Origin: an uncultured Nitrospina sp. | Lineage (GTDB): Bacteria > Nitrospinota > Nitrospinia > Nitrospinales > VA-1 | Assembly (NCBI GenBank): GCA_937891765.1 | Contig: CALAGQ010000049.1 | Coordinates: forward strand, 24,316 to 88,315 | Direction of reading: 5' to 3' | DNA length: 64,000 nucleotides | Shown here: piece after piece, positions 8,578 to 15,963 of the stretch | Position numbering within the stretch: position 1 is the stretch's first letter | How the letters are laid out: each line of letters starts with the position of its first letter | Position numbers and translations under genes: made by a program | Notes under the pieces: generated by a model | What the model saw: only the letters and a program-made list of their open reading frames with translations | Databases searched by the model: none | What the model was told of the DNA's origin: nothing

Positions 8578-9345
8578 ATGAGCACGTTGAACTCTTTCGT
8601 TTCTAAAACTGCCTTGGCACTACTCCTTGTGGCCAGTTTAATTTCGGTTGATCACAACAGAGCCGCCCAAGCCGCAGAAGAGCCCGAACTCATAAATCTT
8701 CCAGGCAGCTTTTCCGGTTCCCTCGGATTCTTCACAGACTACAGGTTTCGTGGTAACAGCCAAACGGTTGAAGAAGCCGCTGTCCAAGGAAGTTTTGACT
8801 GGAACCATGAAAAAGGATTTTACCTCGGTGTCTGGGGTTCCAACGTGCAATTTGGAGCGACTGCACCTGGTCAAGGCAACACCGAGTTTGATATCTATTT
8901 TGGTGCCGCACGGGAATATTATGGAATCACTTTTGATGTCGGCGGCGTTTATTACACCTACCCGGGCGCCACTGAAAGCGTAGGACTGGACTACTTCGAA
9001 TACAAGTTTGGCATGTCTAAAGATTTCTCCTTGATCGCAATGGGCGCCACTATTTACTACTCGCCCGAAAACACCACGAGCAGTGGAAACGCAACCTATG
9101 TGAGTTATGATGCAGAAGTGCCTCTGGTCAGCCGACTAGCCTTGACAGGGCATGTCGGACACCAGTGGATTACCGATGAAACTGCGTTTGGCAAGCCAGA
9201 TTATTTAGACTGGAGCATTGGCGCAGCCTATGCTACTCATGGCTTCGACCTTAGCGTGACTTATGTCGATACAGACTTGACCACTGCTGAATGTGCTACA
9301 GGTTGTGACGGTGAAGTTATCTTTGGAATTTCACGAAGTTTCTAG
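8578..9345 (+). CDS. TorF/TIGR02001-type outer membrane porin-like protein
   Basis: Predicted outer-membrane beta-barrel protein. I chose the ATG at 8578 (AGAGAGGA just upstream) because it starts directly with a signal peptide (ALALLLVASLISVDHNRAAQA, cut before AEEPE). The mature part alternates polar and hydrophobic residues and shows the family opening GSLGFFTDYRFRGNSQT, then VQGSFDWNHEKGFYLGVWGS and the glycine/aromatic repeats typical of this family. It ends in SRSF, a C-terminal Phe as for BAM substrates. Such genes often lie beside ammonium transporters in other bacteria, and here amtB is directly upstream; a role in letting ammonium or another small solute through the outer membrane is inferred. 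Confidence 0.8.
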   Translation: MSTLNSFVSKTALALLLVASLISVDHNRAAQAAEEPELINLPGSFSGSLGFFTDYRFRGNSQTVEEAAVQGSFDWNHEKGFYLGVWGSNVQFGATAPGQGNTEFDIYFGAAREYYGITFDVGGVYYTYPGATESVGLDYFEYKFGMSKDFSLIAMGATIYYSPENTTSSGNATYVSYDAEVPLVSRLALTGHVGHQWITDETAFGKPDYLDWSIGAAYATHGFDLSVTYVDTDLTTAECATGCDGEVIFGISRSF

Positions 9346-9366
9346 TTTTACTTTATAGCTCAATGA

Positions 9367-9407
9367 AGCCCGGTTGTCGGACAAAAGTCCGCTCCGGGCT
9401 TTTTTTA
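9367..9407 (+). terminator. Intrinsic terminator after the porin gene
   Basis: AGCCCGG (9367-9373) and CCGGGCT (9394-9400) form a GC-rich stem with further inner pairing (CGGAC with GTCCG), followed by a seven-base T run. It starts 21 bases after the porin stop codon and should end the amtB-porin transcript. Confidence 0.92.
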
Positions 9408-9520
9408 TTCGGAGCTTCACCCTCCCCCAGCAAGGAACTTGCAAATTAAAAGTTTCTATCTCCCGACTTACCTTATAAAATATTGGGTATCTTTGAAAAC
9501 CCTTTGGAACTTTAGAAACC

Positions 9521-9850
9521 GTGCTGACGCAAGCCCAGAACCAGATCATTTACCTGATGTTTTTAAACGGAATCCTTTTCCTGGGTTTGAACTTCGTTGC
9601 CTACTCCATCGTTTTTCCGGGACCAAAAGGCTCCAAGCGAATCGGTTATTTATTCATCACCTGTGGGCTGCTGGCCTATCTGGCGCAACTCATGTATCAG
9701 GGACTGCTGGCTTTGGACTACCCGGCAGATAAAATAACCGGCCTGTTACTGAGCGGGTTTGTCGTCCCAATCTTTTTCATTTCGCTGGCTTATTACCGAG
9801 TCAAACGTAACCGGATGGACCGGGCCACGCCCGGGGAGAATGAGCAGTGA
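9521..9850 (+). CDS. Small membrane protein, unknown function
   Basis: I do not recognise this 109-residue protein. It has three hydrophobic segments (about residues 11-33, 42-62 and 72-93) and a short basic, hydrophilic tail (RVKRNRMDRA). The frame opens with a GTG at 9521; an ATG at 9557 (residue 13) is an alternative start. No strong Shine-Dalgarno is visible for either. It precedes ltaE by about 80 bases in the same direction. Real coding is supported by consistent membrane topology and positive-inside charge, but it remains a hypothetical protein. Confidence 0.6.
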   Translation: MLTQAQNQIIYLMFLNGILFLGLNFVAYSIVFPGPKGSKRIGYLFITCGLLAYLAQLMYQGLLALDYPADKITGLLLSGFVVPIFFISLAYYRVKRNRMDRATPGENEQ

Positions 9851-9893
9851 CCCATAAAGCAGAGAAAACGATTGCCAGCAGTAATAAGCCATT

Positions 9894-9922
9894 GCACTTT
9901 GGGTCCAGCGTCACGCTGGAAA
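9894..9922 (+). repeat. CCAGCGTcACGCTGG palindromic repeat copy
   Basis: The stretch GGGTCCAGCGTCACGCTGG (from about 9901) is a 7-base perfect inverted repeat around one base. Nearly identical copies occur at 11032, 24934, 41443 and, degenerate, 41750. Here it sits directly ahead of the ltaE ribosome site, so it may fold in the 5-prime leader of that mRNA. Confidence 0.75.
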
Positions 9923-9931
9923 AGGAAAATC

Positions 9932-10963
9932 ATGATTGATCTAAGAAGCGATACATTGACCCAACCCACCCCGGCAATGCGCGAAGCAATGGCCAATGCC
10001 GAAGTCGGGGATGATGTTTTCGAAGAAGACCCGACCCTTAAAAAACTGGAAACCTTGGCCGCAAAAAAAACCGGCAAGGAGTCGGCTCTCTTTGTTCCCA
10101 GTGGCACCATGGGAAACCTCATCAGCGTGCTCAGCCTTTGCCAGCGCGGAGATGAAGTGTTGCTGGGCGACCGAAGCCATATTTTCCTGCACGAAGTCGG
10201 GGGCATGGCCGCCTTGGGCGGAGTCCATCCAAGAATCCTTCCCAATAATGAGGATGGCACCTTGCCCCTGCCATTACTGGAACAATCCATAAGGCACACA
10301 GATATCCATAACCCTCCTACCCGCCTGATCTGCCTTGAGAACACCCATAACTTCTGTCATGGAACACCGCTAAGCCCGGAATATATGGGCAGTGTGGCGG
10401 CTCTGGCGGCAAAATATGAACTCAAAATTCATCTGGATGGAGCAAGGCTGTTTAATGCCGCTGTAGCCCTGGATGTAGAAGTGAAGGCTCTGACCCAGCA
10501 GGCAGACTCGATCATGTTTTGCCTGTCCAAAGGACTGTCCGCCCCGGTCGGTTCTCTAGTTTGCGGTGACAGGGACTTCATCCAACGTGCCAGAAAATAC
10601 AGGAAGATGATCGGAGGGGGGATGAGGCAGGCCGGGCATCTGGCCGCCGCCGGTCTGGTCGCCCTGGAAAACCTCGTGGAACGCTTAAAGGGCGATCATC
10701 AGAACGCCCGACTTCTGGCAGAACAGCTGGCAGCCATAAAGGGCATCGAACTGGATCAATCTAAAGTAAAAACAAATATTATTTTCTTCAAACTGAACCA
10801 CCCCGAAATCGATGGAGATACATTTTTGAGTCGGCTGGAAGCAAAGTCCATCAAAATCCTCATGACCGACCCGGGAGTTTTCCGCGCCGTCCTGCATCGC
10901 GAGGTATCCAGAGAGCAGGTCGACACCGCAGCCCAGACCATCCAATCCATTTTAACCCTCTAG
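9932..10963 (+). CDS. ltaE: Low-specificity L-threonine aldolase
   Basis: PLP enzyme that cleaves threonine/allo-threonine to glycine and acetaldehyde. I chose the ATG at 9932 (AAAGGAAAAT upstream), giving 343 residues, rather than an upstream frame start, because MIDLRSDTLTQPTPAMREAM is the exact family N-terminus. Other signatures: GDDVFEEDPT, ALFVPSGTMGN, LDGARLFNAAVAL and the PLP-lysine region SIMFCLSKGLSAPVGS, then GGGMRQAG. Glycine produced could feed the glycine cleavage system, part of which (gcvPB) lies at 23.5 kb. The stop codon TAG at 10961-10963 falls inside an intergenic repeat. Confidence 0.95.
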   Translation: MIDLRSDTLTQPTPAMREAMANAEVGDDVFEEDPTLKKLETLAAKKTGKESALFVPSGTMGNLISVLSLCQRGDEVLLGDRSHIFLHEVGGMAALGGVHPRILPNNEDGTLPLPLLEQSIRHTDIHNPPTRLICLENTHNFCHGTPLSPEYMGSVAALAAKYELKIHLDGARLFNAAVALDVEVKALTQQADSIMFCLSKGLSAPVGSLVCGDRDFIQRARKYRKMIGGGMRQAGHLAAAGLVALENLVERLKGDHQNARLLAEQLAAIKGIELDQSKVKTNIIFFKLNHPEIDGDTFLSRLEAKSIKILMTDPGVFRAVLHREVSREQVDTAAQTIQSILTL

Positions 10964-11058
10964 CGAGGGAGGCTAATAGCTTTTGCAGGCAAACAAAAAG
11001 TTCTCTCGGCTTGACGAGCAATTCTTAATTGGGTCCAGCGTCACGCTGGCGGCTAGCA
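10959..11058. repeat. Dispersed intergenic repeat, copy after ltaE
   Basis: Begins at the ltaE stop (CTCTAGCGAGGG) and contains the family blocks GCTAATAGCTTTTGC, ACAAAAAGTTCTCTCGGCTT and CCAGCGTCACGCTGGCGGCTAG. It fills most of the space between ltaE and rpoZ. The blocks recur in the same order at 11.4, 27.5, 41.4 and 43.1 kb. Confidence 0.7.
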
Positions 11059-11118
11059 GTTGACAGAAAATGCAATTACCCCTAGAATAGGAACAACCTT
11101 TAACGCTATAGGAAAACT

Positions 11119-11361
11119 ATGATCGCCTTAGAAATGAAAGACACCCTGGAGTTGATTCGCCAGGCGCAAGATGTAGTAAAAAGCCGGTACCTGTTATGCA
11201 TTCTGGTAACCCAGAGAATCCATCAACTGGAAAATGGTGCCCAGCCAACTATCGATGTAGACCCCGAAGAATACTCGAACCCAAAATCTTATTTTGAATT
11301 GGCACTCAGAGAAATTATTGAAGGCAACATGGATCTGGAACAAGTTGCTGAAGAAGAATAA
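11119..11361 (+). CDS. rpoZ: RNA polymerase omega subunit
   Basis: Small subunit that helps fold and assemble the beta-prime subunit of RNA polymerase. The 80 residues match omega: the conserved YLLCILVTQRIHQLENGAQP corresponds to the family pattern of a tyrosine, hydrophobic stretch, Arg and Leu-x-x-Gly-A-x-P, and KSYFELALREIIEGNM matches the terminal AL-EI--G block. The family usually starts near MKDTLELI, so the ATG at 11134 is an alternative start. It stands alone between repeats rather than beside gmk/spoT as in proteobacteria. Confidence 0.88.
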   Translation: MIALEMKDTLELIRQAQDVVKSRYLLCILVTQRIHQLENGAQPTIDVDPEEYSNPKSYFELALREIIEGNMDLEQVAEEE

Positions 11362-11403
11362 TCCCTCCCTCGTTTATCCCAGAAAATCTATCTCAATAAA
11401 GCC

Positions 11404-11693
11404 GGCTTTCGAGTTGTGACGCGAAAGCCCACTCGGCACCGGGCAACGCCCGGTAGTAATGGGCAATAACTTTTGCTGGCTGGCAAAGAGTAGTCTCGGC
11501 ACAATCAAGTTCTTGCCAACTGCCCCTACGGCTAGTAGCCATTCAGCGTGGAGCCGAGTAGCTGTGATATCCTCTTCCTAAAACTTCATGCCCGGTACGG
11601 GTACTTCGTGCCCCGAAGGGGTAAATAGCTTATTGCGCGATCAAAAATAGTCTCGGCTAAACACGTCACTGCCTTCTGCCCTCACGGCTACTC
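11404..11693. repeat. Two tandem copies of the dispersed intergenic repeat
   Basis: This stretch fills the 406-base gap between rpoZ and the cytochrome operon; no gene is seen. Copy one (about 11428-11565) has CCCACTCGGCACCGGGCAAC, TGGGCAATAACTTTTGCTGG, GTAGTCTCGGCACAA and CCCCTACGGCTAGTAG. Copy two (about 11590-11693) has ATAGTCTCGGCTAAACA and CCCTCACGGCTAC. Internal hairpins include GGCTTTCG/CGAAAGCC (11404-11429), CCGGGCAACGCCCGG and GCCCCGAAGGGG. Confidence 0.75.
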
Positions 11694-11713
11694 TTCTTAA
11701 AAAAACTAAAGAC

Positions 11714-11748
11714 ATAAAAAAAAGCCCGCCAAAAAATCGGCGGGCTTT
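11714..11748 (-). terminator. Intrinsic terminator of the oxidase-cytochrome operon
   Basis: AAAGCCCGCC (11721-11730) and GGCGGGCTTT (11739-11748) form a perfect 10-base stem with an 8-base loop. On the minus strand it is followed by a T run (complement of the A run at 11715-11722). It lies 20 bases after the stop of the last operon gene. Confidence 0.93.
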
Positions 11749-11767
11749 CTTATAAAACTAATGATGA

Positions 11768-13495
11768 CTATTTAGGAAGCTCATCACGTCGAATCTTTCC
11801 TTCGTCATACATTTTACGTGCACGTTTTGTCATCCATACCAACCAACCCTGGAAGCAGACAAAAACAACTGCCATGATGGGAGGCATATAGTATAGAGAC
11901 TGCGGCAGTGCCGGCTTCAGAATGGTGTAGTACCAGGTAGAGATGGCCATATGCTCATCCTTCTCTTTATCCCGTCCTGCCCATTGCATGAAACTAATCG
12001 GAATGAACTTCTCCGTAGGAATCTGGACATCAAATTCACCTTCCGTTTTCAAGTCCCTTTTGAACAGGATCTTGATACGGCCTTGTTTGAAAATGGAGTC
12101 CACAACCTGCACTTTGCTTTCAGACTCTTTGGCATTAACAGACTCAATGCCAAACCCTACTAACTCCTCAACCTTCACGTCCAGTTTATAGCCATCAGGC
12201 TTCGGAGCGTTGGTTGCGCTGTAGTCTTGAGGCAGGAAATTAGCCTTCCAGATATCTACCGGCTTCTTGGAGTCACCCATGATGAAATAGGGTTTTTCCG
12301 CACCGAACAGATCCTGAAGTTTTGCCGGCCATTGAATGGCAACTGCATCCGGGTATTCCGGATCTTGCGACATAAACCGCAGGTGGTATTCAACCAGATA
12401 ATAAACCGCATTATCTTCAGCACTCCAACGGGAAGTCACCCAGAGGTCATCAGTTTTCGGGTCGAAATTTCGTTTTCCCCGAGTGATCTGGCCGGCCATC
12501 GCGATATAATGCCTCTTCGGATTTTCCGCCTGCTCTTCAGGGAAAGCAACGATCCTTGAATCGGTATCTGGAGACTGCCAACTCGGGTCATCAATGCTCG
12601 GAGAAACCTGGCCTTCCGTATAAACGGACTGAATGAGGAAGTCCGGGATCGGCTTGTTGGTCAGCTTATCAATATTCTTCCTCGGACAGAGGGAGTTAAC
12701 GAACGCTGCAAGTTTCCAGCGATCCTCAACCGTGACCTGATCCTTGAAGTTCGGCATCGGTGTGCCATTCAATCCGGTAGAAACCGTACGAACAACATTG
12801 AAAGGATTGTAAGGATCCCGACGCGAACCACGGAAGTTCCAGCACTGTGTCCAGTCTGCCGCAACGATCGGGAAACCCCAGTCGTCTTTCATCGTCGGGT
12901 TACCATCACCCCGGCCTTCGCCGCCGTGACACTCAAAACATTTATTCTTCAGGAAAACTTCTTTACCCGCATCAATATCAGCTTGGGGCACACCCAAGTG
13001 ATAAGGACCTTTTGTTCCCCACGGGTTAGTACCAAAATCCTGAATATTTACTTCTTCGTCCGTATCGCCAAAATCCCGATCCTGTATCAGGGTTTTAACA
13101 AATTGCACGACAGAGACGATCTCATTTTCCGACAAAAACTCACCCCAAGCTGGCATTGCCGAACCTTGGAGACCATTTTTGACTGTATCAATCAGGTTTT
13201 GCTCCATTGGGAGCTCCCCAGAATCCGTGGTGCGGATCTTGAAAGTTCCCTGAATGAAGTTTCTCGGCCGGGTGAACAAGCGGTCTGCAGAAGGGCCATC
13301 TCCGCCCCCCTCAACACCGTGACACCAGACGCATCTTTTAAAATAGACCTTTTTACCTGTTTCCAGCATGTCTTTTTTGACCCCATCCGGAGCCGCGGCA
13401 AATGCCGAAGCAGGGATTACGATCAAAGCCACAGCCAGAAAGGAAAAGATCAGGCGTTTGATATAGTTATTATTCTTAGTCATTGTCATTCCCAT
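11768..13495 (-). CDS. Diheme cytochrome c with C-terminal EBDH-gamma-like domain and membrane anchor
   Basis: Periplasmic electron-transfer protein of 575 residues. A signal peptide (residues about 12-34, ending ASAFAA) is followed by two cytochrome c domains with heme sites CVWCH (55-59) and CFECH (186-190) and likely distal methionines in GSAMPAW and GTPMPNF. Residues about 300-520 resemble the ethylbenzene-dehydrogenase gamma/NxrC heme-b domain (WVTSRWSAEDNAVYYLVEY, AVAIQWPAKL, YFIMGDSKKPVDIWKA). A C-terminal helix (about 535-560) anchors it. It is the last gene of the four-gene operon, 44 bases after the previous cytochrome. It could connect an NXR-like donor to the bd-like oxidase; that route is inference. 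Confidence 0.85.
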   Translation of the reverse strand: MGMTMTKNNNYIKRLIFSFLAVALIVIPASAFAAAPDGVKKDMLETGKKVYFKRCVWCHGVEGGGDGPSADRLFTRPRNFIQGTFKIRTTDSGELPMEQNLIDTVKNGLQGSAMPAWGEFLSENEIVSVVQFVKTLIQDRDFGDTDEEVNIQDFGTNPWGTKGPYHLGVPQADIDAGKEVFLKNKCFECHGGEGRGDGNPTMKDDWGFPIVAADWTQCWNFRGSRRDPYNPFNVVRTVSTGLNGTPMPNFKDQVTVEDRWKLAAFVNSLCPRKNIDKLTNKPIPDFLIQSVYTEGQVSPSIDDPSWQSPDTDSRIVAFPEEQAENPKRHYIAMAGQITRGKRNFDPKTDDLWVTSRWSAEDNAVYYLVEYHLRFMSQDPEYPDAVAIQWPAKLQDLFGAEKPYFIMGDSKKPVDIWKANFLPQDYSATNAPKPDGYKLDVKVEELVGFGIESVNAKESESKVQVVDSIFKQGRIKILFKRDLKTEGEFDVQIPTEKFIPISFMQWAGRDKEKDEHMAISTWYYTILKPALPQSLYYMPPIMAVVFVCFQGWLVWMTKRARKMYDEGKIRRDELPK

Positions 13496-13539
13496 ATGTT
13501 TAGGTTTTAGTAACCGAAAATACTATTCAAGTTAATCTC

Positions 13540-14505
13540 CTAACCCTCGGAACCTTCAGTACCGAAAGTTCTTGGATGCCACCCTGTGTACCAGTACTCA
13601 AACAGGATAACCTTCCAGATTTCTTCCGTATTCAAATGTTCCTCCCAAGGAGGCATTGCTGAAGACCAAGGGGTCGACTCATTCGGCAGACCAGGTCCAC
13701 CTTTTGAAACCCGCCAGAAAATGAAAGCTTCCTGCAACATGGCGATGGTACCCGGGTCGATGAAGTTCGCCGGGGTCGGGTTGAACACATGAGAGAACAT
13801 GCCCAGTCCATTCAACTGGTCACCATGACAGTAATGGCAGTTCTGGAAGAAGATCGTGCCGCCTTCCGTCACATACTTCATGTACTCGTGCTTGTCCGCA
13901 TCCAAGAACGGGAAACTATCTTTATAGTTATCCTGCTCGTCAACACGGAAAGGGTTGTTAGTAGACTCCAGTGGATAAGTCTTGCCATGCACTTTCGTGG
14001 TAGCAGGAGGTGCGGGATGAACCGTCCGCAATTCCACCGGTTCCTGATAAGACGGATAAATCGTCTTATAAGTTCCAAAGCCAACCAGAATCGGCATAGC
14101 CGTCAACAAAATGATCTGCGCAAACTTGTATTCACCAACAATCGTTTTAACGATCGGTTTCCTGAACTCTCTAAAGGTCTCGGGATCCTGACTGATATAA
14201 AGAAAGGTTCCGATCGACCACATCACCATATAGGTGATGAACAAGGTCCATGGAATTGGCGGATACAATACAAATTTATAGAAATAAAAACCTATGCTCC
14301 AAACAAACAAGCCCATCATGGCAATCGGCGGTTTGAGTCTGAGCACAAAGTGCGTAATGATTAGATAGGCTACGAAAAGCAAAAAGTAGACGTACCTATT
14401 CAAAATCCAGCCGATCTCCTTCGGTGTAAAGATAGGAAATATGGCGTTATGAAACACCGCCAGACCGACAACAAACACCAAAAAGCTTACTAAAGTCTTA
14501 TTCAT
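13540..14505 (-). CDS. Membrane-anchored monoheme cytochrome c
   Basis: 321 residues. The N-terminal half has about four to five hydrophobic helices (residues 5-25, 35-55, 60-80, 85-105, 128-146); the C-terminal half is a periplasmic cytochrome c domain with one heme site, CHYCHGDQLNG (CHYCH at 223-227), and a candidate distal Met in SSAMPPWEEHL. It lies 12 bases after the 455-residue diheme cytochrome and 44 bases before the EBDH-domain cytochrome. The membrane part may dock on the oxidase subunit encoded first in the operon. I do not recognise the membrane domain. Confidence 0.8.
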   Translation of the reverse strand: MNKTLVSFLVFVVGLAVFHNAIFPIFTPKEIGWILNRYVYFLLFVAYLIITHFVLRLKPPIAMMGLFVWSIGFYFYKFVLYPPIPWTLFITYMVMWSIGTFLYISQDPETFREFRKPIVKTIVGEYKFAQIILLTAMPILVGFGTYKTIYPSYQEPVELRTVHPAPPATTKVHGKTYPLESTNNPFRVDEQDNYKDSFPFLDADKHEYMKYVTEGGTIFFQNCHYCHGDQLNGLGMFSHVFNPTPANFIDPGTIAMLQEAFIFWRVSKGGPGLPNESTPWSSAMPPWEEHLNTEEIWKVILFEYWYTGWHPRTFGTEGSEG

Positions 14506-14517
14506 TGTTGTCTCCTA

Positions 14518-15885
14518 TTAACTGCCAGCCGGAGGCTCGGTCTGACTAATAAAATCTACAAGTTTATCGAGAGCTTGAACTGAAAGCATCTCTGAAAAAG
14601 TTGTAGGCATTAAACCATCCGGGAATGACTCTCCCGCTTCTTCGTTAAAGACCACATAGGCACCCGGGTTCAAAATAGACTCCCTGACATACTCCCTGGT
14701 ATTGGTCGCTTTACCTTTGTAGTTGGGATCCTTGATGCGCTTCGGAGCATTGATCTTCTCATGAAGCTTCGGTCCCAACTCGCCAACAGCACCCTCAACA
14801 CCAGGAATGGTGTGGCAAAGCGGACAACCTAATGTATTGATCATGGCCTGGATATCTTCCTTGCCGGTGACAAATACAGGTCTATCTTCATCGTCAGCAG
14901 GAGCCTCAGCCACTGCACCACCCGTATTACCCGCATCATCCTGCGGTAACGGAACGGTCACAGAAGCAAACTCACCCGGTGTGTCTTTGGACTGCAAGTA
15001 AGCCACAACCGCGTTCACTTCAACACGGCTCAAGCTGATCGGAGGCTTAACAATAACCGGCATCGGACTTTTTGTATCGTTGTCTTTACCGAATCCCTCA
15101 ACAACGTAACAGGTTGGACACATTAAAGACTCGCGAAGATAGTCTTCACCGACTAATTCATCCGGACCATGTTGCCTTCTATACTCCTCAGGAATCTCGG
15201 CCGGTTTGCCCTTCGTAATCCCCGAAGCAGGCTCCAACTCGCCGATGGCCATAGGGCTGGTCGCATAGCGATCTTCCTTAACACGTTTGTGGCTTCTTTC
15301 TTCAACACCAAACAGGTTCGGACATCGACCCATGTTATCACCCGGATCAAACGTGTGACACAGAGGACACTGACCTTTACCGATCGATTTCTGACCAGCA
15401 ACTTGCTTGGCACCAAAAATAATAACCCGTCCCATATCTGCAAATTCTTCCATGGTCAGGTCGCCCACTACCGCTGCCGCTTTAGGCGGTGGGTCACTGC
15501 GCTGCTGCGGCAACCAGTTGGTGTACCCCGCGAGCAAAACAGATACCGTGGTCCAGAAGAAAAATCCTCGAATGATCGGAGGAGATTGACCTTCAATTTT
15601 GTTGCTTTTGAAGAATACTCCCCAAAAAAACAACATCATGAACACAACCAAAATATAAGTTGAGAAGAAAAACTTCAATTGATCGGCCTGAACCAGGTCG
15701 AACATATGAACCGTCATCAAAAAACACCCAATTGCAAAGGCTCCAAATATTCCGCCCCATAATTTGATGTTTATTCCCTCTCTCTCCCTGCTGGTTTGAA
15801 TCACATTGATAAAAACATAGATTCCGAACAAGGCAAATGCGATCGCAAGAAACGAAAATAAAATATCATGTTGCTCTGGTAGCAT
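14518..15885 (-). CDS. Membrane-anchored cytochrome c with two duplicated heme domains
   Basis: 455 residues. Four hydrophobic helices (about 8-30, 42-62, 70-92, 106-124) precede two related cytochrome c domains. Each begins with CPLCHT (CPLCH at 173-177 and 354-358) and ends in a block with a likely distal Met (SPMPVI; GLMPTTF). The block before the Met is YLRESLMCPTCYVVEGFG in domain one and YVRESILNPGAYVVFNEE in domain two, so the domains look like an internal duplication. Domain one has gained CPTCY, a heme-site-like motif lacking the histidine. An acidic Ala/Asp linker separates the domains. Second gene of the operon. Confidence 0.82.
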   Translation of the reverse strand: MLPEQHDILFSFLAIAFALFGIYVFINVIQTSREREGINIKLWGGIFGAFAIGCFLMTVHMFDLVQADQLKFFFSTYILVVFMMLFFWGVFFKSNKIEGQSPPIIRGFFFWTTVSVLLAGYTNWLPQQRSDPPPKAAAVVGDLTMEEFADMGRVIIFGAKQVAGQKSIGKGQCPLCHTFDPGDNMGRCPNLFGVEERSHKRVKEDRYATSPMAIGELEPASGITKGKPAEIPEEYRRQHGPDELVGEDYLRESLMCPTCYVVEGFGKDNDTKSPMPVIVKPPISLSRVEVNAVVAYLQSKDTPGEFASVTVPLPQDDAGNTGGAVAEAPADDEDRPVFVTGKEDIQAMINTLGCPLCHTIPGVEGAVGELGPKLHEKINAPKRIKDPNYKGKATNTREYVRESILNPGAYVVFNEEAGESFPDGLMPTTFSEMLSVQALDKLVDFISQTEPPAGS

Positions 15886-15925
15886 CGTTCTCCTCTCTCT
15901 CCTGAACCCTCAGATTAAATTGGTT

Positions 15926-15947
15926 GGGGCTCCCCAGGGGGAACCCC
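15926..15947. promoter_or_regulatory. GC-rich hairpin between oxidase gene and first cytochrome gene
   Basis: GGGGCTCCCC followed by AGGGGGAACCCC can fold into a compact, very GC-rich hairpin in the 78-base gap between the first and second operon genes. There is no T run, so it is more likely a processing or mRNA-stability element than a terminator. It could allow different expression of the oxidase and the cytochromes. Confidence 0.5.
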
Positions 15948-15963
15948 GCCAAATAGTTAGCAG

